Below, in pieces: positions 7,647 through 15,480 of a stretch of DNA of 15,480 nt. Source of the stretch: Phenylobacterium sp. (lineage in GTDB: Bacteria > Pseudomonadota > Alphaproteobacteria > Caulobacterales > Caulobacteraceae); the NCBI GenBank assembly GCA_019264505.1, contig JAHUZY010000438.1, positions 1 to 15,480 of the forward strand, read 5' to 3'. The notes below the pieces were generated by a model, which worked only from the letters and a program-made list of their open reading frames with translations, ran no database searches and was not told the origin of the DNA. Position numbers and translations under genes: made by a program. Within the stretch, counting starts at the first letter, position 1, and the number at the start of each line of letters is the position of its first letter.

Positions 7647-7788
7647 GTTCAACATTTAAGTGGCAAAGCAAAAATTTATTTGAGGGGTTTTGTCACCTCG
7701 TGCGTATTGCCGCTTATCTTGGGCGTCGCGTGTGCTGGCAGGGCGATCACGCTCCGGGGAACGTCTTGCACAGCCCACTTCCGGCCAT

Positions 7789-7923
7789 GATGATCGACTT
7801 TACCTGCGGCGTTGGGAGCCGGCGCATTCGGGCCTGACGCTGCTGGCTTTGTTCCTGGCCGTGAACCCGGTGGCTTTTGGCGTGACCCTGAGGGCCCGCG
7901 ACTTTAGTGGCGAGGCACTCTGA
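7789..7923 (+). pseudogene. Possible membrane-protein remnant
   Basis: This frame encodes a short peptide with a W-E-P-A-H-S-G-L-T segment running into a hydrophobic helix (LLALFLAVNPVAFGV) and stops at 7921-7923. No ATG starts it; the two ATGs at 7787 and 7790 are in another frame that ends after about 16 codons. It resembles the N-terminal end of a small membrane protein whose start is frame-shifted and whose rest is gone. Two hairpins follow at once. Weak evidence. Confidence 0.2.
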
Positions 7924-7947
7924 GCGAGTTGCCGTTCCAGCGCGCTT

Positions 7948-7973
7948 GGGAGCGGACCCTTAGGCCCGCTCCC
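7948..7973. terminator. Hairpin in convergent intergenic region (1 of 2)
   Basis: A perfect 8-bp stem, GGGAGCGG (7948-7955) and CCGCTCCC (7966-7973), with a 10-base loop, placed just after the plus-strand stop at 7923. No T-run follows, so a strong hairpin is seen but termination is only inferred. Confidence 0.4.
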
Positions 7974-8006
7974 GGCGCATCACCTGACCGGGGACGATCA
8001 GGCCAG

Positions 8007-8034
8007 GGGCGAGCGAGGGGGGCGCTCGCCCTTT
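8007..8034. terminator. Hairpin in convergent intergenic region (2 of 2), likely terminator
   Basis: A perfect 9-bp stem, GGGCGAGCG (8007-8015) and CGCTCGCCC (8023-8031), with a 7-base loop, followed by TTT on the plus strand. On the minus strand it begins 10 bases after the stop codon of the interrupted membrane-protein gene. It probably ends transcription from one or both sides. Confidence 0.55.
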
Positions 8035-8041
8035 CCGCGGC

Positions 8042-8329
8042 TCAGCGCCGGCCGCGAAAGTAGTTGTAGAGACCGCCGCCGAAAAAGGCCGCGTACCAGC
8101 CCGAGGCGAAAGCCGCGACGGCCCCGAACGCGGTGTTCGACGGGTCGCGCCAGTCAAGCGAGGGCATGACGCGGGCGAGCAGATGCTCGGTATCCGCGGG
8201 CAGCAGATAGACCAGCGCGGCGCACAACACGAACGTCAGCAGAAAGAAGATCTAGAGGCTCCAACCTAGGGCCATCAACTGCACGCCGGACCTGATGCTC
8301 TGCTGATTCATCACTTCCCTGCGGCTCAT
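8042..8329 (-). pseudogene. Small two-helix membrane protein interrupted by one in-frame TAG
   Basis: The reading frame starts at an ATG (8329) with GAGGAG five bases upstream and ends at TGA (8044-8042), giving 95 codons. Codon 26 is TAG (8254-8252). Both sides of it read as one protein: a polar N-terminus, a membrane helix that spans the stop (ALGWSL-stop-IFFLLTFVLCAALVYLL), a short loop with PSLDWRDP, and a second helix ending GGLYNYFRGRR. The layout and the G-x-LYN-x-F ending resemble DUF5676-type small membrane proteins, which is a tentative match. An in-frame restart near codon 34 would lose most of helix 1. This is either a fresh nonsense mutation, a sequencing error, or a suppressed stop. 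It points away from the glucan synthase gene. Confidence 0.7.
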
Positions 8330-8695
8330 CGCGTCTCCTCCAATGGCCCGCTCGGGCCGTCCTTGAAACAAGACGCCAGGGTCGGCTGAAGCTTACAGAC
8401 AAGGGGGTTCTGCGAAGTTTGGAGCCCCCCCTGTAGCGCTAGTCCGGCGCCGAGTTCACTGCAGGGTGCGTGAAAGGGTTGCAGCGCTACAGCAAGGATT
8501 TGACCCCGCGCTCAATCTTCTCTTCAGCACCCAGCGTAATCACCCGCTCCAACGGCAGCGTCGCTGTAATGGCGGCGGTGCGAATGCGTCTGGTGGCGGA
8601 TGAACAGCGGCTCCGGACAACACACAGGTGTCGGCGACGACCCGCGTCGATCTGGTGGATTCCTCTCTGGCCTTGCGAGCCGAGGCGCATCCGCC
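8330..8695. other. Divergent intergenic region
   Basis: 366 bases between the interrupted membrane-protein gene (minus) and the glucan synthase (plus). It contains a perfect dyad GGCCCG-CT-CGGGCC (8345-8358) directly above the minus gene's ribosome site. A G/C-rich 8-bp hairpin with one G-U pair lies at 8403-8429. Open frames at 8470-8781 plus and 8487-8690 minus give no recognisable product. No confident -35/-10 pair was seen for either gene. Confidence 0.4.
8345..8358. repeat. Perfect dyad above a ribosome binding site
   Basis: GGCCCG-CT-CGGGCC, 6-bp arms with a 2-base centre, ends four bases from the GAGGAG of the minus-strand gene starting at 8329. The position would suit an operator. 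The centre is too short for a normal hairpin loop, so a protein site is the likelier reading. No regulator is recognised. Confidence 0.3.
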
Positions 8696-11600
8696 ATGTC
8701 GCTAGGCCTGTTCCCGGCCGGCGGCCTGTGGTCGGACCAGACGCCGATCCGCGCCGAACTGTTCAGCATCGAGCGGCTTGAGGCGCACGCCAAGAGCCTA
8801 GCCCTGGCTCAGCCCGTCGAAAGCCGCCCCAAGACTGGTCGCAGCCTCACTGGCCGGTTGCTGGACAACCAGCGCCGGCTCATCGAAGCCATCAAGGTGC
8901 TGCAACGTTCGGGCGGGGGCGACGACGGCGCAACGCCCGCGGCGCAATGGCTACTCGATAACTTCCATGTGGTCGAGGAGCAGATCCGCGAAATCCGTCG
9001 GGACTTGCCGCCCGGCTACTACCGGCAGCTTCCGAAGCTGATCTCTGGGCCCTTCGCGGGCTACCCGCGGGTGTTTGGGCTTGTCTGGGCGTTCGTCGCC
9101 CACACCGACAGCCGCTTCGACGTGGAGATGCTGCAGCGCTACGTTCATGCGTACCAGAGCGTCCACTCGCTCACCATCGGCGAGCTTTGGGCGGTGGCCA
9201 TCACCCTGCGCCTCATTCTGGTGGAGAATCTACGGCGCCTCGCCGACCAAATCTTGGACAGTCGCGAGGCCCGCATCACCGCCGACCACCTGGCGGACCG
9301 CCTGCTCGGCGCCTACGGACGCGACCCCGAACCCGCTGCCGCCATACTGCAGGGCTGGGAAGGTCGGCAGCGCCCGGACGCCTTCACGATGCAGCTGGTG
9401 CATCGGCTGCGCGATCAGGACGCGAGGATCGCACCCGTGTTGGGCTGGCTGGACGAGCAGCTCGCAGAGCACGGCGTTACAGCTGACGCCGTCGTTCGTG
9501 GGGAGCACGATCGGCAGGTCGCCGCCGCCGGCACCGTCCGCAACATCGTCACGAGCCTGCGGCGCATCTCGGAAGTGGACTGGCTGGACCTGGTCGAGCG
9601 GATGAGCCTCATCGATGCGGCGCTTACACGGGCAGGCGATTTCGGGGAGATGGATTTCGCGACCCGCAATCTTTACCGCACCGCAATCGAGGCCCTTTCG
9701 CGAGGCAGCGGTAAGAGCGAGATGGAGGTCACTTGGGCCGCCATCGCACGCGCTGAGGCCTGTGCTGGCGAGGTGGCGAGCTGCCACGTCGGCTGTCACC
9801 TGATCGGGTCGGAACGACCCCGCTTCGAAGTGGCGCTGGGATTTAGACCGCGGCCGCGCGAGTTCCTGACCCGGGCTTTCCAGCGCCTCGGAACCGGCGG
9901 CTATGCCGCAGCGATCATCTTCGTGGCGACGTTTGCCCTCCTATTGCCGCTCCTGCATGTGCGAGACCTGGGCCTGGGCGGCATCTGGCTGGGCGCTTTG
10001 GCGGTGCTCGGAGCGGTGCCGGCCTTGGAGCTCGCCGTCGCCCTCGTCAACGCGGTCGTTACCCATAGCGTTCGAGCAGACGCTCTCCCAGCGCTCGAGC
10101 TCGCGGGCGGAGTCCCCGCCGAGCATCGCACTCTCGTGGCGGTGCCGATGATGCTCACCAGCCCGGAGGCGATCCGGGCGCAGGTCGAGGGCTTGGAGAT
10201 CCACTATCTCGCCAGTGTCGAAGGCGACGTCCACTACGCACTCCTGTCGGACTGGGTAGACGCGGAACGCGAGAGCCAGTCGGTCGATGCCGAACTCCTT
10301 GCCCTGGCGGCCGATGGGATCGCGAGCCTGAACCAGAAGTATGGCCCAGCGCCTGGGGGAGACCGTTTCCTGCTGCTGCACCGCCGGCGGGTATGGAACG
10401 ACAGTGAAGGCCGCTGGATCGGATGGGAGCGCAAACGCGGCAAGCTCCACGAGTTGAACCGCCTGCTGCGCGGGGCGCAGGACACGACGTTCGTCACCGC
10501 GCCCGAGGCGCCAATCACCGTCCCGGAGGGTGTGCGGTACGTCATTACACTGGATGCCGACACGCGCCTGCCCCATGACACGGTGCGCCGCCTGATCGGC
10601 AAGATGGCCCATCCTCTCAACCGCCCACGCCTCGATGCGGGACAGCAGCGGGTGGTGGAAGGCTACGGAATCCTGCAGCCGCGGGTTTCGCCGGCGCTGC
10701 CGGTGGGGCATAGCGGCTCGCTGTTCCACCGGCTGTTTTCGGGAGCGAGCGGGATCGACCCCTATGCCGCCGCGGTAAGCGACGTCTATCAGGACCTGTT
10801 CGGCGAAGGCTCCTACGGGGGCAAGGGGATCTACGACGTAGACGCCTTCGAGGCGGCGCTTTGCGGGCGCGTACCGGAATCAACGATGTTGAGCCATGAC
10901 CTGTTCGAGGGGGTCTATGCGCGCACCGGTCTGGTGTCCGATGTCGAGGTGGTGGACGACGCCCCCACCCGTTACGACGTTGCGGGCCTTCGGCACCATC
11001 GCTGGGCTCGCGGCGACTGGCAGTTGTTGCCTTGGATTCTTCGCATACCCGCCGGCAGATGCCTCGCGCCGGGGCCGCTCCCGGTCATCGGGCGGCTGAA
11101 GATGCTCGACAACCTGCGACGGACCCTGACCGCGCCAGCGGCCGTAGCGGCGCTGTTCGCGGGGTGGGCCGCCCTCGGCAACCATGCCATCGTCTGGACG
11201 CTGTTCGTGCTGGGCTCCGTCGTCGCGCCGGCGCTCATGCCGCTGATCGATGACCTTGCGCCGCGCACTGCAGGGATACGCACGCGAGACCGACTGAGAG
11301 GCATGGGCGCGGACCTCCGCGTCGCGACCGCCCGCGCCCTGCTGCTGGTCACGCTTCTGCCCCACCAGGCCTGGCTCATGTCCGACGCCATCGTTCGGAC
11401 GCTATGGCGCCTGTTTGTCACCCGCCGTCGACTGCTGGAATGGGTGCCCGCAGCCCAGCTCGCGGCAGGCCTGCCGTTGGGCGTCTCAGACTTCTATCGA
11501 CGGATGTGGGGCGTATTGCCCCTGGCCTGCGCAGGCCTTGCGATCAGTGCGATCGGGTCCGGCGAGGCTTGGCCGCTCGGGGTGAGCATCTCTTTCGCCT

Positions 11601-14600
11601 GGCTGTTCGCGCCGTTGGTCGCTCAGCGGATCAGCCGAATTCAACCCCTGCCGGAAGCGGGCGAGCTGACCGCGGCCGACACGGCCGCGCTGCGTCTGAC
11701 GGCGCGCCGGACCTGGCGCTACTTCGAAACCTACGTCACCGCCGCCGACAACCACCTGCCGCCGGACAACGTCCAGGAAGATCCCCCGGCCGTCGCCCAC
11801 CGCACATCTCCCACCAACATTGGTCTCTACCTGCTCTCGACCGTCTGCGCGCGTGATCTCGGTTGGATCGGCGTCGGCGACGCCCTCGAGCGTATAGAGG
11901 CCACGCTGGCCACCTTGCAGCGCATGGACCGCCGCCGCGGCCACTTGCTCAACTGGTATGACACGCGCGATCTCCGCGCGCTGGAGCCGCTTTATGTGTC
12001 CACCGTGGACAGCGGCAACTTGGCTGGATGCCTGCTGACGCTCGCGGCGAGCTGCCGCGCGTGGCGGGCCCAGCCGCTCCCGCCGCAGGCGCGATGGGCC
12101 GGCGTGTCCGACGCCATCGACCTCGCCAGGGAGGAATTGGCGCCGCTCTGCGCGCCTGCGGTGTCCGCACATCAGACCTGGGAGCGCCTGGAGGGTGCGC
12201 TACGGGACCTCTCGGGGACCTTGCGCCGAAGCGAGGAGGGAAAGGACGCCCGAACTTTGGACGATGTCCTGCGCGAATGGGCGGGACTCGCCGAACCGCT
12301 GAGGGGTCTGCTGGCGGAACTCGAGGACGCTGCGGAGCTGGCCCATTGGCTATCCGCAGTGGAGGCGGGGCTCCGCAGCCATCTCCGCGACTTGGAATTC
12401 TCTGAGCTGGACCGCCGTCTCGCAGCGGCGGAAGCCGCCGCGCGCCAGCTGGCGCTGGAGATGGAGTACGGCTTCCTGCTCGATCAAGACCGCAAGCTGC
12501 TGTCGATCGGCTACCGCGTCGCCGATGGGGCGTTGGACGCCAACTGCTACGATTTGTTGGCCTCTGAGGCCCGGTTGGCGAGCTTCCTCGCCATCGCTAA
12601 GGGCGACGTGCCGGCGCGTCACTGGTTTAGACTCGGTCATGCTGTGACCCCCACGCCTGAAGGCGCGGCCCTGATTTCCTGGTCGGGGTCCATGTTCGAG
12701 TACCTGATGCCGTCGTTGGTGATGCGCTCGCCGGCCGGCAGTCTGCTGGAGCGGTCGCTGCGGGCGGTCGTCCGCCGCCAAATTGCTTACGGGCGGAGCC
12801 ATGGCCGGCCCTGGGGCGTCTCGGAATCTGGGTTCAATGCGCGGGATCTCGAGTTCACCTACCAATACTCCAACTTCGGGATTCCGGGTCTCGGTCTCAA
12901 GCGAGGCCTCGACGAGGAGGCCGTCGTCGCACCCTATGCGACAGCGCTCGCCGCGATGATCGATCCGCGCGAAGCCGTCGCCAACTTCGGCGTCTTGACC
13001 GCGGCGGGCGCAAAGGGACGCCACGGCTTCTATGAGGCTTTGGACTACACGCCCGCGCGGGTGCCGGAAGGCGCCCGTGTCGCTATCGTGCGATCGTTCA
13101 TGGCCCATCACCAGGGGATGACGGTCACCGCCTTGGCGAATACGTTGCTGGGCGGACTGTTACGCGAGCGCTTCCACGCCGAACCGCTGGTTCAGGCCGC
13201 CGAGCTCCTCCTGCACGAACGCATGCCGCGCGACGTCCGGCCGGCGACGGCCGCCGCCGAGCGCGCGGGCCCGCACTTGACCGAGGCGTCGGAACTGGCG
13301 CTCGGGCGCCACTACTCCACACCGCACGGCGCGAGTCCCGCCACCCACATTTTGTCGAACGGTCGCTACAGCGTGCTGCTCACCGCTGCGGGAGGCGGTT
13401 GCAGCCGCTGGCGAAGCCAGGCGCTAACGCGTTGGCGCGAAGACAGCGTGCGCGACGACTGGGGCGCTTTCATCTATCTGCGCGATGTGGCTAGCGGGCG
13501 CGTTTGGTCCACCGGCTATCAGCCTACCGCCGCCGAGCCGTCGGAGTATGGCGTGACCTTCTTCGCCGACCGCGCGGAATACTCGCGCCGCGATGGCGAC
13601 CTGGTGACTGAACTCGTGGTGCTGGTTTCCGCGGAGGATGACGGGGAGCTCCGACGCGTGACCTTGACCAATGCAGGCGCCATCGAGCGCGAAGTCGAAA
13701 TCACCTCATATGGTGAGCTGGTCCTTGCGCCCGACGCCGCCGACGCCGCCCACCCGGCGTTCTCCAAGCTGTTCGTGGAGACGGAACACCATCCGGCGCT
13801 TGGGGGCGCTTTGCTTGCGACCCGTCGACGCCGGGCGCCGGAGGACCCTGAGCTCTGGGCCGCGCATCTGGCGATCGTTGAAGGCGCTGCCCTCGGCAAG
13901 CCGGAATTCGAGACCGATCGCGCGCGCTTCCTGGGCCGGAACCGCGATGTCCGCGCACCGATCGCCGTCTTCGAAGGCCGCCCGCTGACCGGCCAGGCCG
14001 GCGCGGTGCTCGATCCGATCTTCGCGCTTCGGCGACGCGTGCGGATCGCCCCCGGCTCTACGGCCCAGGTCTCCTTCTGGACCTTCGCCGCCGGCTCGCG
14101 CGAAGCCATCTTGGAGGTGTTGGATCAGCATCTTCACACCGCAGCCTGCGAACGGGCCGCAGCCTTGGCGTGGACCCGGGCGCAGGTGCAGCTGCGCCAT
14201 CTCGGCGTCACCCACCGGGACGCCGACAACTTCCAGCGCCTGGCCGGCCACCTGATCTACGCGGCGCCTGCGCTCAGACCCTCGTCGGAGGTGGTGGCGG
14301 CAGGCGCGGGGGGGCAGCCGGACCTCTGGGCCCTGGGCATATCAGGCGACCTGCCCCTGATCCTATTGCGGATAGACGACCTCGAACATCTCGCCACCGC
14401 CCGCGACCTGCTCCACGCTGCGGAATACTGGAAGCTGCAGCGGCTCCCGGTGGATGTCGTGATCCTGAATGACCACGCGGCCTCCTACATTCAAGATCTG
14501 CAAGGCGCGTTAGAGGCCTTGGTGCGCGTGACGCAATCCCGCCGCGCGCCAGACGAGGACCCTGTACCGGGCGCTGTGTACGTGCTGCGCGGAGACCTCG

Positions 14601-15480
14601 TTTCGCCAGCGCTCCAGGCCCGCCTGTTGTCGGTATCGCGGGTTGTGTTGTCAGCGCAGCACGGGCGGCTGGAAGACCAGCTTGACCGGCTCCGGGACCG
14701 GCAGGAATGGCCGCGGCCGCCGTTGGCGGCGCCGCAGGTTTCCGCTACGCCATTGCGGTCATCGCCTGTCCCAGACCTGGAGGCCTACAACGGGATCGGC
14801 GGCTTCGCGCGCGAGGGCCGGGAGTATGTCGTTGTCCTCAGCCCTGGCCAGACCACGCCAGCGCCCTGGATCAACGTCGTCGCCAACCCGAGCTTCGGGT
14901 TCCAGATCTCCGCGGAAGGTTCGGGATACACCTGGGCCCTCAATAGCCGCGAGCACCAGCTCACCCCCTGGTCGAACGACCCGGTCGCCGATCGCGGTGG
15001 CGAGGCGTTGTACCTGCGCGACATGGAAACCGGCGAGCTCTGGAGCCCGACCGCGTACCCGGTGCGGGATCCAGAGGCGACCTATGTCTGCCGCCACGGC
15101 CGCGGCTACAGCCGGTTTGAAGCCACGGTCGGCGACTTCGAGACGGAGCTCCTCGCCTATACGCCGCTGCTAGACCCGGTGAAAATCCTGCGGCTGAAAG
15201 TCCGCAATCTGTCCAGCCGGCCGCGCCGGCTGTCGGCCTGCGCCTATGTGGAGTGGGTCCTCGGCAAAAGCCGGGGCGCGATAGCGCCCTTCACGGTCAC
15301 GCACGTCGATAAAGCGAGCGGGGGCCTGATGGCCCAGAACCGTTGGAATCCCAGCTTTGGGGAGCGGGTGGCGTTTCTGGACGCCTGTGGCCGCCAGACG
15401 AGCTGGACGGGCGATCGCCGGGAATTCATCGGTCGCAACGGCAGCCTGCGTCGGCCAGCGGGTCTGGCGGGCGAGGCGCT
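8696..15480 (+). CDS. ndvB: Cyclic beta-1,2-glucan synthase, NdvB/Cgs family (C-terminus outside window)
   Basis: Giant inner-membrane enzyme that builds beta-1,2-glucan from UDP-glucose, cyclises it and trims chain length; products are osmoregulated periplasmic glucans. About 2261 codons are open without a stop; family members have about 2800-2900. Residues 1-400 are cytosolic, with family-typical PIRAELFSIERLE near 18. Helices follow at about 403-425, 429-457, 811-849, 878-900 and 938-980. The GT84 core shows D620-A-D622, SHD (733-735) and RHHRWARGDWQ (766-776). Residues about 1258-1487 (WGVSESGFNA at about 1373-1382, AHHQGMT near the end) match the glycoamylase-like region now known as the GH189 cyclisation domain. 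Two GH94 N-terminal-type beta domains sit near 1550-1800 and 2025-2261; the GH94 phosphorylase part lies beyond the window. Start: GAGG nine bases before the ATG at 8696; an in-frame ATG at 8600 would add 32 low-complexity residues. Confidence 0.95.
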   Translation, partial: MSLGLFPAGGLWSDQTPIRAELFSIERLEAHAKSLALAQPVESRPKTGRSLTGRLLDNQRRLIEAIKVLQRSGGGDDGATPAAQWLLDNFHVVEEQIREIRRDLPPGYYRQLPKLISGPFAGYPRVFGLVWAFVAHTDSRFDVEMLQRYVHAYQSVHSLTIGELWAVAITLRLILVENLRRLADQILDSREARITADHLADRLLGAYGRDPEPAAAILQGWEGRQRPDAFTMQLVHRLRDQDARIAPVLGWLDEQLAEHGVTADAVVRGEHDRQVAAAGTVRNIVTSLRRISEVDWLDLVERMSLIDAALTRAGDFGEMDFATRNLYRTAIEALSRGSGKSEMEVTWAAIARAEACAGEVASCHVGCHLIGSERPRFEVALGFRPRPREFLTRAFQRLGTGGYAAAIIFVATFALLLPLLHVRDLGLGGIWLGALAVLGAVPALELAVALVNAVVTHSVRADALPALELAGGVPAEHRTLVAVPMMLTSPEAIRAQVEGLEIHYLASVEGDVHYALLSDWVDAERESQSVDAELLALAADGIASLNQKYGPAPGGDRFLLLHRRRVWNDSEGRWIGWERKRGKLHELNRLLRGAQDTTFVTAPEAPITVPEGVRYVITLDADTRLPHDTVRRLIGKMAHPLNRPRLDAGQQRVVEGYGILQPRVSPALPVGHSGSLFHRLFSGASGIDPYAAAVSDVYQDLFGEGSYGGKGIYDVDAFEAALCGRVPESTMLSHDLFEGVYARTGLVSDVEVVDDAPTRYDVAGLRHHRWARGDWQLLPWILRIPAGRCLAPGPLPVIGRLKMLDNLRRTLTAPAAVAALFAGWAALGNHAIVWTLFVLGSVVAPALMPLIDDLAPRTAGIRTRDRLRGMGADLRVATARALLLVTLLPHQAWLMSDAIVRTLWRLFVTRRRLLEWVPAAQLAAGLPLGVSDFYRRMWGVLPLACAGLAISAIGSGEAWPLGVSISFAWLFAPLVAQRISRIQPLPEAGELTAADTAALRLTARRTWRYFETYVTAADNHLPPDNVQEDPPAVAHRTSPTNIGLYLLSTVCARDLGWIGVGDALERIEATLATLQRMDRRRGHLLNWYDTRDLRALEPLYVSTVDSGNLAGCLLTLAASCRAWRAQPLPPQARWAGVSDAIDLAREELAPLCAPAVSAHQTWERLEGALRDLSGTLRRSEEGKDARTLDDVLREWAGLAEPLRGLLAELEDAAELAHWLSAVEAGLRSHLRDLEFSELDRRLAAAEAAARQLALEMEYGFLLDQDRKLLSIGYRVADGALDANCYDLLASEARLASFLAIAKGDVPARHWFRLGHAVTPTPEGAALISWSGSMFEYLMPSLVMRSPAGSLLERSLRAVVRRQIAYGRSHGRPWGVSESGFNARDLEFTYQYSNFGIPGLGLKRGLDEEAVVAPYATALAAMIDPREAVANFGVLTAAGAKGRHGFYEALDYTPARVPEGARVAIVRSFMAHHQGMTVTALANTLLGGLLRERFHAEPLVQAAELLLHERMPRDVRPATAAAERAGPHLTEASELALGRHYSTPHGASPATHILSNGRYSVLLTAAGGGCSRWRSQALTRWREDSVRDDWGAFIYLRDVASGRVWSTGYQPTAAEPSEYGVTFFADRAEYSRRDGDLVTELVVLVSAEDDGELRRVTLTNAGAIEREVEITSYGELVLAPDAADAAHPAFSKLFVETEHHPALGGALLATRRRRAPEDPELWAAHLAIVEGAALGKPEFETDRARFLGRNRDVRAPIAVFEGRPLTGQAGAVLDPIFALRRRVRIAPGSTAQVSFWTFAAGSREAILEVLDQHLHTAACERAAALAWTRAQVQLRHLGVTHRDADNFQRLAGHLIYAAPALRPSSEVVAAGAGGQPDLWALGISGDLPLILLRIDDLEHLATARDLLHAAEYWKLQRLPVDVVILNDHAASYIQDLQGALEALVRVTQSRRAPDEDPVPGAVYVLRGDLVSPALQARLLSVSRVVLSAQHGRLEDQLDRLRDRQEWPRPPLAAPQVSATPLRSSPVPDLEAYNGIGGFAREGREYVVVLSPGQTTPAPWINVVANPSFGFQISAEGSGYTWALNSREHQLTPWSNDPVADRGGEALYLRDMETGELWSPTAYPVRDPEATYVCRHGRGYSRFEATVGDFETELLAYTPLLDPVKILRLKVRNLSSRPRRLSACAYVEWVLGKSRGAIAPFTVTHVDKASGGLMAQNRWNPSFGERVAFLDACGRQTSWTGDRREFIGRNGSLRRPAGLAGEA

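Noticed and set aside
8487..8690. Minus-strand frame ending in an amphipathic helix (GAEEKIERGVKSLL)
   Set aside because: It could be the tail of a lost gene, but the rest is featureless and it has no start signal; not enough to call a gene.
9941..10729. Minus-strand frame of 262 codons
   Set aside because: It lies opposite the glucan synthase GT84 core, which has catalytic motifs in frame on the plus strand.
1..15480. Mobile element or phage content
   Set aside because: No transposase, integrase, terminal inverted repeats, target duplications, tRNA attachment site or CRISPR-like repeats were seen.

Overview
The window looks like high-GC (roughly 65-70% in the genes) alphaproteobacterial DNA. 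The long GT84/GH94 cyclic glucan synthase reading frame, the GC-rich third codon positions, the FixK/FNR-like box and the protein flavour suggest a Caulobacterales/Rhizobiales-type organism, perhaps Caulobacteraceae. That placement is inference from style, not from a marker gene. No rRNA, tRNA, CRISPR array, transposase or insertion-sequence end was found.

Left part (1-7650), all on the minus strand: a copper-handling region. Reading 5'->3' on that strand, it begins with an ECF-type sigma factor (7576-6929) carrying a Cys-rich tail. A tightly spaced cassette follows: a DUF2933-like His-rich membrane peptide (6746-6414), an ICMT/PEMT-type membrane methyltransferase (6402-5743) and a P1B-type metal ATPase with an unusual CPD metal-site motif (5706-3331). 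After a gap of about 540 bp comes a tiny lipoprotein (2794-2573). After a further gap of about 710 bp comes a classical CPC-type copper exporter, CopA (1861 to beyond the left edge). A textbook-quality CueR-type operator sits in the copA promoter, but no MerR-family regulator gene is visible. The two pumps differ clearly: CopA has two MTCASC metal-binding domains and CPC, whereas the second has a degenerate HMA fold, a Cys/His cluster, a His/Met-rich linker, CPD and a changed nucleotide-site dipeptide (HH for HP).

Middle part (7650-8695): a small accessory zone. It holds an FNR/FixK-like palindrome upstream of the sigma gene, a short plus-strand membrane-protein remnant, two strong hairpins between converging frames, and a small two-helix membrane protein gene (8329-8042, minus) broken by a single in-frame TAG at codon 26. 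A 366-bp divergent intergenic region separates it from the next gene.

Right part (8696-15480), plus strand: one enormous uninterrupted reading frame running off the window, a cyclic beta-1,2-glucan synthase (NdvB/Cgs family). About 2261 codons are visible: N-terminal cytosolic region, membrane helices, GT84 glucosyltransferase core, more helices, a GH189-like cyclisation region and two GH94 N-terminal-type beta domains. The catalytic phosphorylase part lies outside the window.

Taken together: copper efflux under CueR control, a second copper or related-metal cassette probably transcribed behind its own metal- or stress-responsive sigma factor, and an unrelated envelope-glucan gene pointing the other way. 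The two long gaps in the copper region (1922-2572 and 2839-3330) contain no gene I can defend and look decayed or non-coding.
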